A stretch of 64,000 nt of DNA from Oleiagrimonas sp. C23AA (GTDB lineage: Bacteria > Pseudomonadota > Gammaproteobacteria > Xanthomonadales > Rhodanobacteraceae), in NCBI RefSeq assembly GCF_011759385.1, contig NZ_JAARLY010000002.1:1-64000 (forward strand), read 5' to 3'. Within the stretch, counting starts at the first letter, position 1. Every line of letters starts with the position of its first letter. Shown here piece after piece: positions 29,454 to 37,498 of the stretch. Under the pieces are notes generated by a model, which did no database searches, had not been told where the DNA came from, and was given only the letters and a program-made list of their open reading frames with translations. Both the position numbers and the translations under genes were made by a program.

Positions 29454-30734
29454 ATGGGCATGAAGATCGCTTGGCAGGATGGATACACCGACCTGATTCC
29501 GCGCGCACTCATCGCTCAAACTGGCGCCTTGGGCGGAGCACAGCATGAAGTCATAGGCCCCAAGGGGGGCAGCTTCTGGGCTACATGTGACGTGCTCGGG
29601 TCAGGTCCAGTTGTGGATCTCGACTACACGAATTACCCGGGCAATGCCCGCAATTTCCCTCTAGGGGAGCTGAGACTCACCTTTGAGAGCGCGGAGCGCA
29701 CCGGTACTCCTCGCGTCGAGTGGCGCGAGGATGGCTCCAAGAAGTTCGAGGAATTCGAGACTTCCGTTGTGGTGACACAGGAGTCTCATGAAGAACTAGT
29801 CGAACTTTTTGATAGCGATGGTGAGCCAGTCCGCTCACGCTTCTCAGTTGTGGAGGCCAAAGGCTGCTTCAGGGTCATCCTTGAGTCTCGGGGAGGGTGG
29901 ATAGGGGGCTCCAATGAACGAAATTCCGGTTATTCGAGCGGCCTGAGGGTGCTTCTGAAGCGCCTCGCCTCCCGAAAATACAACCTAACGGACGCTTTGC
30001 TTGCGGCCAGAGTACGGCCAGAGAAGATGCGGACTCCAGAGGAGAGGCGGATACACCCAGAGGGTTATGTCCTGCCGCTGGAACTGTCTCCTGGCATGGA
30101 CACGGATGGCTTAGCAGGGGCGATCCAGAGGGCCCTAGCCCGGGTCGCTACCAGTAGTTCTACGGGGCGTGGCAATTCCACTAGAAGGCTCGAACTGATC
30201 GTGCGGGATGGCGCGCCAGATCTGTCACGACCAGGTTTGCAGTTGTTGCTCAGCCGCGGTTCGTCGCGATTCCCGATCACGGAGTCAGAGCTTGATGGGG
30301 CTGTCGACGGTGCCTTTGATCCGAGCAATGTCGTAGATGCGAGGACCAAGGTTATGACCGCGCTGGCCGTGCGTCGCGGGCAGCAGAAATTTCGCACGTC
30401 GCTCAGAGAAGCTTACCGCGATAGCTGTCCAGTTACTGGATGTGATGTCGTCGAGGTACTGGAGGCCGCACACATCATTGGCTATCAGGGTGAGGACACA
30501 AATCATGTCCAGAACGGTTTGCTGCTGCGCGCAGACATACACACCCTGTTTGACCTCGGGAAGTTGGGGATCGACCCACAAACTTGGTCCGTTGTGGTTC
30601 ACGATGACCTACGTTTAGGGCCCTACGCGCACCTGCATGGCAAGCCGGTGACCCTGCCTGAAGATGCTAGCTGCCGACCGAGCGAAGAGGCACTGATGAA
30701 CCACTTGGAATCCTGCCAACTCGTGCCTCGCTAG
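29454..30734 (+). CDS. HNH endonuclease (HNH_2 type) with uncharacterised N-terminal region
   Basis: A 426-residue protein. The C-terminal 110 residues are an HNH_2-type nuclease: RQQKFRTSLREAYRDSCPVTG, EVLEAAHIIGY (H340), QNGLLLRADIHTLFDLG (N354, H363), then LPEDASCRPSEEALMNH. The N-terminal 300 residues are not recognised. They contain a segment (about 160-190, NSGYSSGLRVLLKRLASR) resembling a helical domain I associate with other HNH_2 fusions, but this is uncertain. GGAG at 29445-29448 sets ATG 29454. Codon use is visibly less GC-biased at third positions than in neighbours, fitting transfer. There is no methyltransferase partner, so it is not a normal restriction-modification pair. A modification-dependent or phage-defence nuclease is a reasonable inference. 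Confidence 0.85.
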   Translation: MGMKIAWQDGYTDLIPRALIAQTGALGGAQHEVIGPKGGSFWATCDVLGSGPVVDLDYTNYPGNARNFPLGELRLTFESAERTGTPRVEWREDGSKKFEEFETSVVVTQESHEELVELFDSDGEPVRSRFSVVEAKGCFRVILESRGGWIGGSNERNSGYSSGLRVLLKRLASRKYNLTDALLAARVRPEKMRTPEERRIHPEGYVLPLELSPGMDTDGLAGAIQRALARVATSSSTGRGNSTRRLELIVRDGAPDLSRPGLQLLLSRGSSRFPITESELDGAVDGAFDPSNVVDARTKVMTALAVRRGQQKFRTSLREAYRDSCPVTGCDVVEVLEAAHIIGYQGEDTNHVQNGLLLRADIHTLFDLGKLGIDPQTWSVVVHDDLRLGPYAHLHGKPVTLPEDASCRPSEEALMNHLESCQLVPR

Positions 30735-31084
30735 TGGACGTATCCCCTTGGCTGTCACCCTCATGCTCCCGTGACCGTGTGCCGGGGGGCACAAGGGGGG
30801 CAGCCACCGATTCGTCCCTCGAGGGGGCTCGGAAATTTTTGTCCAAATTGAGCGGCCTCTGGGCGGTGGGTTGTCCGATGATCCGGGGCAGTCGCTAGCT
30901 CATCTAGCCAATGTCGAGGACTTGAAATCGGGGAGCAGGTCAACCGGATTGCTCAATCAGCGCACGGCTCAATTAGAGCCCCTCTCGGTTGCGGTACTTA
31001 TCAGGTGAGCGAGCGCGGCACGGCATTTGTTCCGATCTAGTCTCCCTGCCGAAAATCTTCAGACATGGACCAATGTGTTCCGTG
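30735..31084. other. Non-coding stretch between the HNH gene and the second tRNA-Phe fragment
   Basis: No gene or clear structural element is seen. The sequence is less GC-rich than the core genome and includes an AT-rich patch (30831-30851). It probably belongs to the inserted segment and contains the HNH gene's 3' end region. Confidence 0.5.
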
Positions 31085-31130
31085 ATTGAAAATCCCCGTG
31101 TCGGCGGTTCGATTCCGTCCCCGTCCACCA
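31085..31130 (+). repeat. tRNA-Phe 3'-half fragment, copy 2 (putative attachment site)
   Basis: GATTGAAAATCCCCGTGT lies at the start (from 31084), followed by CGGCGGTTCGATTCCG and a CCACCA end, the canonical tRNA-Phe 3' half. The T stem and the 3' acceptor strand can be drawn, but there is no 5' half upstream. Together with copy 1 it brackets 2.1 kb holding the alpA remnant and the HNH nuclease. It is followed by its own terminator. Confidence 0.87.
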
Positions 31131-31145
31131 TAAATTCAAAGACTT

Positions 31146-31173
31146 AGCCCGCCCTAACCTGGCGGGCTTTTTC
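31146..31173 (+). terminator. Rho-independent terminator after tRNA-Phe fragment copy 2
   Basis: An 8-bp stem (31146-31153 AGCCCGCC with 31161-31168 GGCGGGCT) closes on CTAACCT and is followed by TTTTC. Its place directly after the tRNA fragment mirrors the arrangement at copy 1. Confidence 0.85.
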
Positions 31174-31207
31174 GTATGTAAGGCATGTGTAAGGTTGGAC
31201 GGCTGCG

Positions 31208-31855
31208 TCAGCCCTTCGCTCGAAATTCGGACAGATGGGCTTTCAGGAAGTCTTGCATGTCGTTCAACTTGGCCTTCACTTCCTCGGTGAACGGGTTTTC
31301 TACGTCGGTGAACTCTGTCGAGCCGAACACGATGTCGTCGTTCTTGCGGATCGCTTCATTTTGGTATGGCCTGCGTCCGCTGCCGTCTCCGTACTGCCTT
31401 AGCCGACTTTCCATACCGATACGGAGTTTGCTTACGCAGTAGATCAGCGCGTCAACTCTGCGCTTGGCCTCCTCGCCCCATAGAACTTCGGCCTCCAATC
31501 CGATCGTCTGCAGTTCCACCGCCGCGTCCCGTAACTGGGAAAACCGATTGTTGAAGACGTGCCCCCAAGCCGCTGCCTCCTCCTCATCAGTGTGATTTGC
31601 CGCATCGTAGTCTTTTGGGAATTCTGCGGCCAATGTGACTACGGCACGCGCGTCGTTAATCGCATTGCGGTACTTGTTTGTGGCGCGTGCGAGTTGCCGG
31701 GCGACCTCAAATTGGACCTTGCCGGTTTGTTCTTGCTTCCAACGATTCAATCCCCGCCAAGCGATCGTCGCGGAGAACACGGCCGCACCAGATACGGCCA
31801 AGTCACGTACTACATCGGCGACAGTCGTCCAGGCGGTTAGATCCGATGTGCTCAT
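31208..31855 (-). CDS. Uncharacterised membrane-anchored protein
   Basis: A 215-residue protein I do not recognise. A likely single membrane segment near the N-terminus (about 14-32, VVRDLAVSGAAVFSATIAW) is followed by a mostly helical, charged cytoplasmic part (KQEQTGKVQFEVARQLARAT onward). ATG 31855 has a strong GGAGGGGG site just upstream. It lies just outside the second tRNA-Phe fragment and points toward it, in a region of phage remnants, so island cargo is likely. No catalytic motif is seen. Confidence 0.75.
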   Translation of the reverse strand: MSTSDLTAWTTVADVVRDLAVSGAAVFSATIAWRGLNRWKQEQTGKVQFEVARQLARATNKYRNAINDARAVVTLAAEFPKDYDAANHTDEEEAAAWGHVFNNRFSQLRDAAVELQTIGLEAEVLWGEEAKRRVDALIYCVSKLRIGMESRLRQYGDGSGRRPYQNEAIRKNDDIVFGSTEFTDVENPFTEEVKAKLNDMQDFLKAHLSEFRAKG

Positions 31856-31919
31856 GTCCCCCCTCCATGTCTCGTGGTCGTTCAAAGAGCATACCGAACG
31901 GGTGGCGGCTGGCTGGAAT

Positions 31920-32120
31920 TCAATCCCACTCCCCGCCATCCGGGCGTGGCTTAGGAGCGCTGACGCGTGAGGCGTCGGCCGGGGGCATGCCCAGCTTCGC
32001 CGGCAGCATCCCCATCCGCGCCAGCTTTGCCGAGTGGAACTCCCCGGGCGCTTGCCGAAACTGCACGAACAGGGGCGCCGCAACCTCCAGATACGCGCAG
32101 TCGCGGTCGCGTAACGTGCC
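31920..32120 (-). pseudogene. Remnant of a phage terminase small subunit (P27-like)
   Basis: The leftward frame gives about 66 residues: a helical stretch (YLEVAAPLFVQFRQAP), then KLARMGMLPAKLGMPPADAS, then RVSAPKPRPDGG and a stop. The LGMPPADASRV part resembles the closing FGLTP-x-R-R/V motif of P27-family terminase small subunits. There is no start or N-terminal DNA-binding domain, so it is a 3' fragment. It marks past prophage DNA. The match is by eye and could be a different phage protein. Confidence 0.45.
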
Positions 32121-32218
32121 CTCGGGGGGTATTAAGATGGGGTCAGATGCACTTTCCTTGCATGCTAAATATCTAGCCCTCCGGCCTTACCCCGGCTAAC
32201 GGCTCGAAATTTAAGCCT

Positions 32219-32678
32219 GTGAAACACGCCCCACCAGATTACGAATGCCCATTCTGCGCGATAGCGCAGACGCTTCCTGCGCCGGACCCGATGTCGGCGG
32301 TGGTGTTGGTGGATGCGTGTGTGTTTGCCGTGGGTTCCCACGCACCACTACGGCGGCATTATGGGTCATTGTCTGGTGATACCCCGGCGTCACTACGAGA
32401 ACGTGCTGGATATCCCCGACGAGCTGGGTAGTGACTTTTTCCGTGCCGCGCGTCGGCTGGCGCATGCCATGCGGGACGTCTTTGGTTGTGATGGGATATC
32501 GACTCGCCAGCACAACGGCCCGGCCGGCAACCAGGATGTGTGGCACTACCACCTGCACGTGTTTCCCCGCTTTACCGGCGACGGCTTGTATGGTGGACCG
32601 AAGCTGGCCTACGACCCCGAGGAACGCATGGCGCTGGCGGCCCGACTTCGCGCCGCGTTGCTTAGCTTGATGCGATGA
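32219..32678 (+). pseudogene. HIT-family (histidine triad) hydrolase, frameshifted
   Basis: The first frame gives DYECPFCAIAQTLPAPDP...VDACVFAV, the usual HIT start. The second frame continues with HHYGGIMGHCLVIPRRHYEN...TRQHNGPAGNQDVWHYHLHVFPRF, which includes the HxHxH triad HYHLHVF. The two frames meet near 32325-32345, where a one-base change breaks the gene. HIT proteins hydrolyse nucleoside phosphoramidates or dinucleotides. It may be a true pseudogene or a sequencing error in the GGG/CCC runs. The start is GTG 32219 without a good ribosome binding site. Confidence 0.82.
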
Positions 32679-32785
32679 TCGTTGCACCGTCGGTTGGGCG
32701 GTCAGGGGTTGGGGACGTGTTGTCATCACGCGGATCATCAGCGCTGACGGGGCCACGTATTGACCGAGGCAGAGCCGCCGCCACC

Positions 32786-33325
32786 ATGAACCGCCCGAAC
32801 TTCCACGTCATCACCGGCGCCTCCGGCGCAGGCAAATCGACGCTGATTGCGGCCTTGCGTGATGCTGGGTACGCGACGGTGCCCGAGGCGGCGCTGGCTG
32901 TGATGCGGGCGCAGGGGCGCCAGCGCGGTACCTTGATTGCGCCGGCCGAACGCGGTGCGTTTATGGAAGCGGTGGTCGAACGCAGCCTTGCCGACTACCG
33001 AACGGCGCAGAGCATGCAGGCGCCGGTGTTCTTTGATCGCGCGATGCCGGAGTGGCTGCGCTTCCTGGGCCCGGACACCGGTACTCATTATCAGGTGGCC
33101 ACTGGCTGCACATACGCGCCCACGGTGTTTGTGGCCGAGCCGTGGCCGGAAATCTACATCAACACCGATGAGCGCGTGGCCAGCTTCACGCGGGCCGCGC
33201 GTTCCTACGAGCCCACCGTGGAGGCGTATGTGGCGGCGGGCTACACGACGTGCGTGATTCCCAAGCGGTCGGTGGCCGAGCGCATGGCGTTTGTGCTGGC
33301 GCACGTGGGCGCCAGCGTGGGATAG
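32786..33325 (+). CDS. AAA_28-type NTPase (predicted ATPase/kinase)
   Basis: A 179-residue protein with a Walker A loop GASGAGKST (residues 9-17) and the compact architecture of the AAA_28 family (COG3911-like): YATVPEAALAVM, FFDRAMPEWLRFLG and ARSYEPTVEAYVAAGYTTCVIPK. The biological role of these small P-loop proteins is not established. ATG 32786 is chosen because the P-loop follows at once. Its last 31 bases of good coding sequence are repeated at 37692-37722. Confidence 0.85.
   Translation: MNRPNFHVITGASGAGKSTLIAALRDAGYATVPEAALAVMRAQGRQRGTLIAPAERGAFMEAVVERSLADYRTAQSMQAPVFFDRAMPEWLRFLGPDTGTHYQVATGCTYAPTVFVAEPWPEIYINTDERVASFTRAARSYEPTVEAYVAAGYTTCVIPKRSVAERMAFVLAHVGASVG
33286..33316 (+). 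repeat. 31-nt direct repeat, copy 1 (3' end of AAA gene)
   Basis: GGCGTTTGTGCTGGCGCACG and the next 11 bases recur at 37692-37722 with one mismatch. Copy 1 is inside the AAA gene; copy 2 is in non-coding DNA, where it still reads RAFVLAQVGAS. The pair brackets the LysR-MFS-nitronate monooxygenase cassette. Confidence 0.85.
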
Positions 33326-33553
33326 CGGACCCGGTCTCTGTGAGCGGCAGTCGGCCTATGACCGCCGAGGCGCGTGTCGCACTGGCGGCGTTTGCCTTCA
33401 CGCCGCATTGCCTTGGCGTGGCGCGGCGTTTGGATGGGAAATCCATGTTCAGGTCATCGGACCTGAATTCTCGCTGTTTGGGCATGAAAAGCGGTGCTGG
33501 ATGTAGAGCGCCCTGCGGCTGATGGGTGCCTGCGCGGAATGCGCCGTGGGGGG

Positions 33554-34426
33554 TCACGCTTCGGGGCTTTTCTGCGCCATCTCGACGAAGGCTCGCATGG
33601 CGCTGGAGACGTAGGCGTCATGTCGCTGTATCAATACGGTCTGCACCTGGGCATGCTCCGGCGGCAGCTCGTGCACGGCGATCCGGCCTTCCTGCCAGGC
33701 GCGGGCGACCACGCCTCTGGGTAGCAAGGTCACGCCAACGCCAGCGGCCACGCAACTGAGAATGGCATCCAGTGAGCCAAATTCCAGCGGCTCGCAGGTC
33801 AGGATGCCCATGTCGGTGAGGATGTATTCGAGCCGCTGGCGATAGGAACAGCCCGACTGGAATACGATGCTTTTCAGATCCCGGACCATGGCCAGATCGG
33901 CGGCCGTGCGGATGGTGCGTGGGGTGACCAGCACCATGTCTTCCTGGAAGGCGGCATGTTGGCGCAGCGCTGGATGATGAACGGGGCCAGCGACGAACGC
34001 GCATTCCAGGCGGCCTTCGATGACGTCCTCCAGCAGCTTGCGGGTGGTGCCGGTGCGCACGATCAGGTGCACGTCCGGGAAGGCCTGGGCAAATCGGCCC
34101 AGAAAAGGGGACAGGCGGATCGCCGTGGTGGTTTCCAGGCTGCCGACCACCAGATTGCCGTGTGGTGCGCCGTCATCGCGGGCGGCGGCCTTGGCATCGG
34201 CCATCAGCTTCTGGAGGCGGCCGATGTAGGGCTGCATCCGCTCGCCGGCGGGTGTCGTGGTCACCCCGCGGGCATGGCGCTGGAAAAGCTTGACGCCCAG
34301 TTCGTCCTCCAGACTGCGGATGCGCGCGGTGACGTTGGATTGCACGGTGTGCAGCTCGGCGGCGGCGCGGTTCATGCGCCCATGGCGCGAGACCGCCTCG
34401 AAGACCATCAAGTCTTTGATGTCCAT
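33554..34426 (-). CDS. LysR-family transcriptional regulator
   Basis: A 290-residue regulator with an N-terminal winged helix-turn-helix (DLMVFEAVSRHGRMNRAAAE, about residues 5-24) and a substrate-binding effector domain (NLVVGSLETTTAIRLSPFLGRF onward). It is divergent from the MFS gene at 34711, the normal layout for a LysR regulator and its target. Its inducer is unknown. The intergenic region carries several GATATC-type repeats that could be its binding sites. Confidence 0.94.
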   Translation of the reverse strand: MDIKDLMVFEAVSRHGRMNRAAAELHTVQSNVTARIRSLEDELGVKLFQRHARGVTTTPAGERMQPYIGRLQKLMADAKAAARDDGAPHGNLVVGSLETTTAIRLSPFLGRFAQAFPDVHLIVRTGTTRKLLEDVIEGRLECAFVAGPVHHPALRQHAAFQEDMVLVTPRTIRTAADLAMVRDLKSIVFQSGCSYRQRLEYILTDMGILTCEPLEFGSLDAILSCVAAGVGVTLLPRGVVARAWQEGRIAVHELPPEHAQVQTVLIQRHDAYVSSAMRAFVEMAQKSPEA

Positions 34427-34612
34427 GACATTGATCTATTTATAAGATATGCAAATCATATATCAAACGGTCAGACTGATGCCTTTGCTCTGCCGAGACG
34501 CCGACTCACATGGCGGGGCGGTTTGATGCCCGCTGATAACTTGCTACAAATAAAACAATATCAATGACTTGAATTTATCTTCTTCACCGATCAGAAGCCG
34601 GGGATGCCATCT

Positions 34613-34669
34613 AGATATCTCAACGACAGATATCACTATCTTAAATAATCGCTTTTTGAGATAGATATC
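34613..34669. promoter_or_regulatory. Three AGATATC repeats in an AT-rich LysR/MFS intergenic region
   Basis: AGATATC occurs at 34613-34619, 34628-34634 and 34663-34669, with an extra AAGATA at 34689, in a 278-base strip that is strikingly AT-rich for this genome. The core GATATC is palindromic. The sites lie within 100 bases of the MFS start and are good candidates for regulator binding or a horizontally acquired promoter. Confidence 0.45.
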
Positions 34670-34710
34670 CGAAATTAGCATCATCTTTAAAGATACCTAA
34701 GGACATGCTC

Positions 34711-36000
34711 ATGACGGTGGCTTCTCCGCGTTCGAACGCTAATCCAGGCCCCCAAGTGAAGGCATGGCGCAGCATTCTTTCAGCGTTCTGTGCCAGCCTG
34801 ATCGGCATTGGCCTGGCCCGTTTCGGCTATACGCCTATATTGCCCGCAATCATCGATGCCCATTGGTTCAGCTCATCGGCGGCTGCCTACCTGGGGGCGG
34901 CGAATCTGGCCGGTTATCTCATCGGTGCCCTGGCGGGGCGTCCCATGGCGGCGCGGCTGAGCGTCGTGGCGACGTTGCGATGGATGATGCTGTTGGCGAC
35001 GATCTCGTTTTTCGCCTGTGCTTACCCCGTCCATTTTGCCTGGTACTTCGTCTGGCGATTTGCTTCGGGCATGGCCGGAGGCGTGTTGATGGTATTGGCC
35101 GCGCCTACGGTGCTGCCGCATATACCGGCGTCGCGGCGTGGATTGGCAGGCGGAGTGATCTTCATGGGCGTGGGTGCCGGCGTCGCCGCATCGGGTACTT
35201 TGGTACCGCTGCTGTTGGCCCAGGGGCTGCGGCAGACCTGGTGGGGCCTGGGCGCGTTGTCGCTGGTGCTGACCATGGTGGCCTGGCGCGGTTGGCCTGG
35301 CGACAAGGTGCCGGTACCGGAGGCCCACAACACGCACAGGGCCGCACCGAAGTCGTCGCGACTGCGGGCGCTGTATGCCGAATACGCGCTCAATGCCGCC
35401 GGCTGGGTGCCGCACATGATTTTTCTGGTCGATTACGTCGCCCATGGGCTTGGCGAGGGTATTCAGGTCGGCGCGCAGTATTGGGTCTTGTTCGGGCTGG
35501 GCGCCACCTTCGGGCCCGTGCTGGCCGGCCATCTGGCCGACCGGGCGGGGTTCGCCGCTGCGTTGCGGCTGGCATTCCTGGTTGAAGCGGCGGCCGTGGC
35601 GATACCGGCGTTCGGGCTGGGCACGGGGTGGCTGATCGTTTCCAGCGTGGTGGTGGGGGCATTCGTCACCGGCACGGTACCGCTCGTGCTGGGTCGCATC
35701 GGTGAGCTGCTGCCCCATCATCCGGTACAGCAAAAACGCGCCTGGAGCATGGCGACGGTCGGCTTTGCCCTGTGTCAGGCAGCGGCCGCCTACGCGCTGT
35801 CGTTCGTGTTCGGCGCCAGTGGCAACGACTACCGCCTGCTATTCGTCATCGGTACGGTGGCCATGTTGCTGGCCTTGGCGATCGACCTGGTGGCGGCCGT
35901 GACGGCCAAGAGCCCGGACGCTTCCGATTCGCGTGTTCGCAAGGCTGTATCCATGTCGCACGCCGCATCCAGCAAGAGTGCGAGGAGGCAGGCACCATGA
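34711..36000 (+). CDS. YbfB/YjiJ-family MFS transporter
   Basis: A 429-residue major-facilitator protein with about twelve membrane helices. The N-terminal SLIGIGLARFGYTPILPAII is the signature of the YbfB/YjiJ family, whose substrates are mostly unknown. ATG 34711 is preferred over ATG 34705 because AAGGA at 34699-34703 is at a good distance. The C-terminus has a basic tail. It is divergent from the LysR gene, and its stop overlaps a start codon at 35997 (ATGA). Confidence 0.92.
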   Translation: MTVASPRSNANPGPQVKAWRSILSAFCASLIGIGLARFGYTPILPAIIDAHWFSSSAAAYLGAANLAGYLIGALAGRPMAARLSVVATLRWMMLLATISFFACAYPVHFAWYFVWRFASGMAGGVLMVLAAPTVLPHIPASRRGLAGGVIFMGVGAGVAASGTLVPLLLAQGLRQTWWGLGALSLVLTMVAWRGWPGDKVPVPEAHNTHRAAPKSSRLRALYAEYALNAAGWVPHMIFLVDYVAHGLGEGIQVGAQYWVLFGLGATFGPVLAGHLADRAGFAAALRLAFLVEAAAVAIPAFGLGTGWLIVSSVVVGAFVTGTVPLVLGRIGELLPHHPVQQKRAWSMATVGFALCQAAAAYALSFVFGASGNDYRLLFVIGTVAMLLALAIDLVAAVTAKSPDASDSRVRKAVSMSHAASSKSARRQAP

Positions 36001-36113
36001 CTCTTCCTTCGCCTGAGTCCATCAACGGCAACAAAATCGCTGTGAGCGACGCTGGCATGGCCTTTTCGCGCCACCCATGGGTTCATGCGCATCAATCAAT
36101 GCTGCCGGCATAA
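35997..36113 (+). pseudogene. Truncated start of a coupled gene, possibly an alpha/beta hydrolase
   Basis: A 38-codon frame starts in the ATGA overlap with the MFS stop. Its first residues (SPESINGNKIAVSDAGM) look like the beta-strand start of an alpha/beta hydrolase (NG-x-x-IAV-x-DAG), but the sequence then runs into non-matching residues and a stop. The rest of the gene seems lost. The 250 bases after it (36114-36364) hold no gene. Confidence 0.35.
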
Positions 36114-36364
36114 CCTTGGAAACCCTCTGTGCGAGACGTCGGTTTCCACCGCTCGCGGGACTGCGACGATATCGTGGCAGCGCAAATATAGGGCGGGGCG
36201 GAGGCGTACCTACCCACCCACGGTGGCGCTGATGCTTTGCTGCATCGCCATACCATCGTCCGCGTGGCTGATGGTCGAGAGAGGCTCGCTCACCCCCTGC
36301 TTCAGGGCCGTGTGAGTCGCAGCATGTGGCCGAAAGCGGGTGGTGGCTTTTCTGGAGACACATC

Positions 36365-37498
36365 ATGAATGACTTGCACATATCGTCCCGTTTGCTCGAT
36401 TGGCTGGGCATCGATTGGCCAATCATCCAGGCACCCATGGCCGGTGTATCAACGCCAGCCATGGCCGCCGCGGTCGCCGAGGCCGGCGGGCTTGGCTCGC
36501 TCGGTATCGGTGCAATGACACCGGAGGTGGCCGGTGAGGCGATCCAGGCAGTTGGTGCTTTGACGCAGCGATCGCTCAACGTGAATGTTTTCTGCCATCC
36601 CCCTGCGCAGGCGAATGCCGCGCGCGAAGCGGCGTGGTTGCGGCATCTTGGCCCCGAGTTCGAGCGCGTGGGCGCGCAGCCACCGGCACAACTACGCGAG
36701 ATCTATCGTAGCTTCGTCGAAGATGCGCCCATGCTCGAATTACTATTGTCGAGTCGGCCGCGGGCGGTGAGCTTCCATTTTGGCCTGCCCGGAGCCGACG
36801 CCATTCGCGCTTTGCGTGAGGCCGGCATCATTCTTTTGGCGACAGCAACCAGTCTTGATGAGGCGCGCGCCGCCGTCGAGGCAGGCATCCATGCCGTCAT
36901 CGCCCAAGGCTACGAAGCGGGAGGCCATCGCGGGATGTTCGATCCGGACGCGCCCGACGACCAGATGAGCACGCTGGCGCTCACGCGTTGTCTGGTGACC
37001 TCCATCGACGCGCCAGTCATCGCCGCGGGTGGCATGATGGACGGTGCGGGGATCGCCGCGGCGCTGCAATTGGGGGCGAGTGCCGTGCAGCTGGGGACGG
37101 CATTCGTCGCCTGCGACGAGTCGGCCGCGGACGAGAGCTTTCGTGCCTCCTTGTTCAGCGATGCGGCCCATCACACGGTGATGACGCGAGCCGTCTCCGG
37201 GCGACCGGCGCGCTGCCTTGCCAACCGCTTCACCGCCCTTGGCGCGCCGCTGCAGCCTGGCGAAATTCCCGACTACCCCATCGCCTACGACGCGGGCAAA
37301 GCCCTGAACGCTGCAGCGAAGCGGGCGGGAGATACCGGTTATGGTGCGCACTGGGCCGGCCAGGGAGCCCCGCTGGCAAGGGCGCTTCCGGTGCGCGTGT
37401 TGATGTCTGCGCTGATCGAGGAGCTGACCGCATGCATGGCGCCAGAATCGTTTCAGAAGATGGCTCGTCGCTCACCATCTCAAGGCGGTCGCACCTGA
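36365..37498 (+). CDS. Nitronate monooxygenase (2-nitropropane dioxygenase family)
   Basis: A 377-residue FMN-binding TIM-barrel protein. PIIQAPMAGVSTPAMAAAVA opens the barrel, VIAQGYEAGGHRG (with the catalytic His region) is near residues 178-190, and VIAAGGMMDGAGIAAALQLGASAVQLGTAF forms the phosphate site. It oxidises alkyl nitronates to carbonyls and nitrite. ATG 36365 has GGAG upstream. It follows the LysR/MFS pair and may be part of a nitro-compound transport and detoxification cassette. Confidence 0.92.
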   Translation: MNDLHISSRLLDWLGIDWPIIQAPMAGVSTPAMAAAVAEAGGLGSLGIGAMTPEVAGEAIQAVGALTQRSLNVNVFCHPPAQANAAREAAWLRHLGPEFERVGAQPPAQLREIYRSFVEDAPMLELLLSSRPRAVSFHFGLPGADAIRALREAGIILLATATSLDEARAAVEAGIHAVIAQGYEAGGHRGMFDPDAPDDQMSTLALTRCLVTSIDAPVIAAGGMMDGAGIAAALQLGASAVQLGTAFVACDESAADESFRASLFSDAAHHTVMTRAVSGRPARCLANRFTALGAPLQPGEIPDYPIAYDAGKALNAAAKRAGDTGYGAHWAGQGAPLARALPVRVLMSALIEELTACMAPESFQKMARRSPSQGGRT

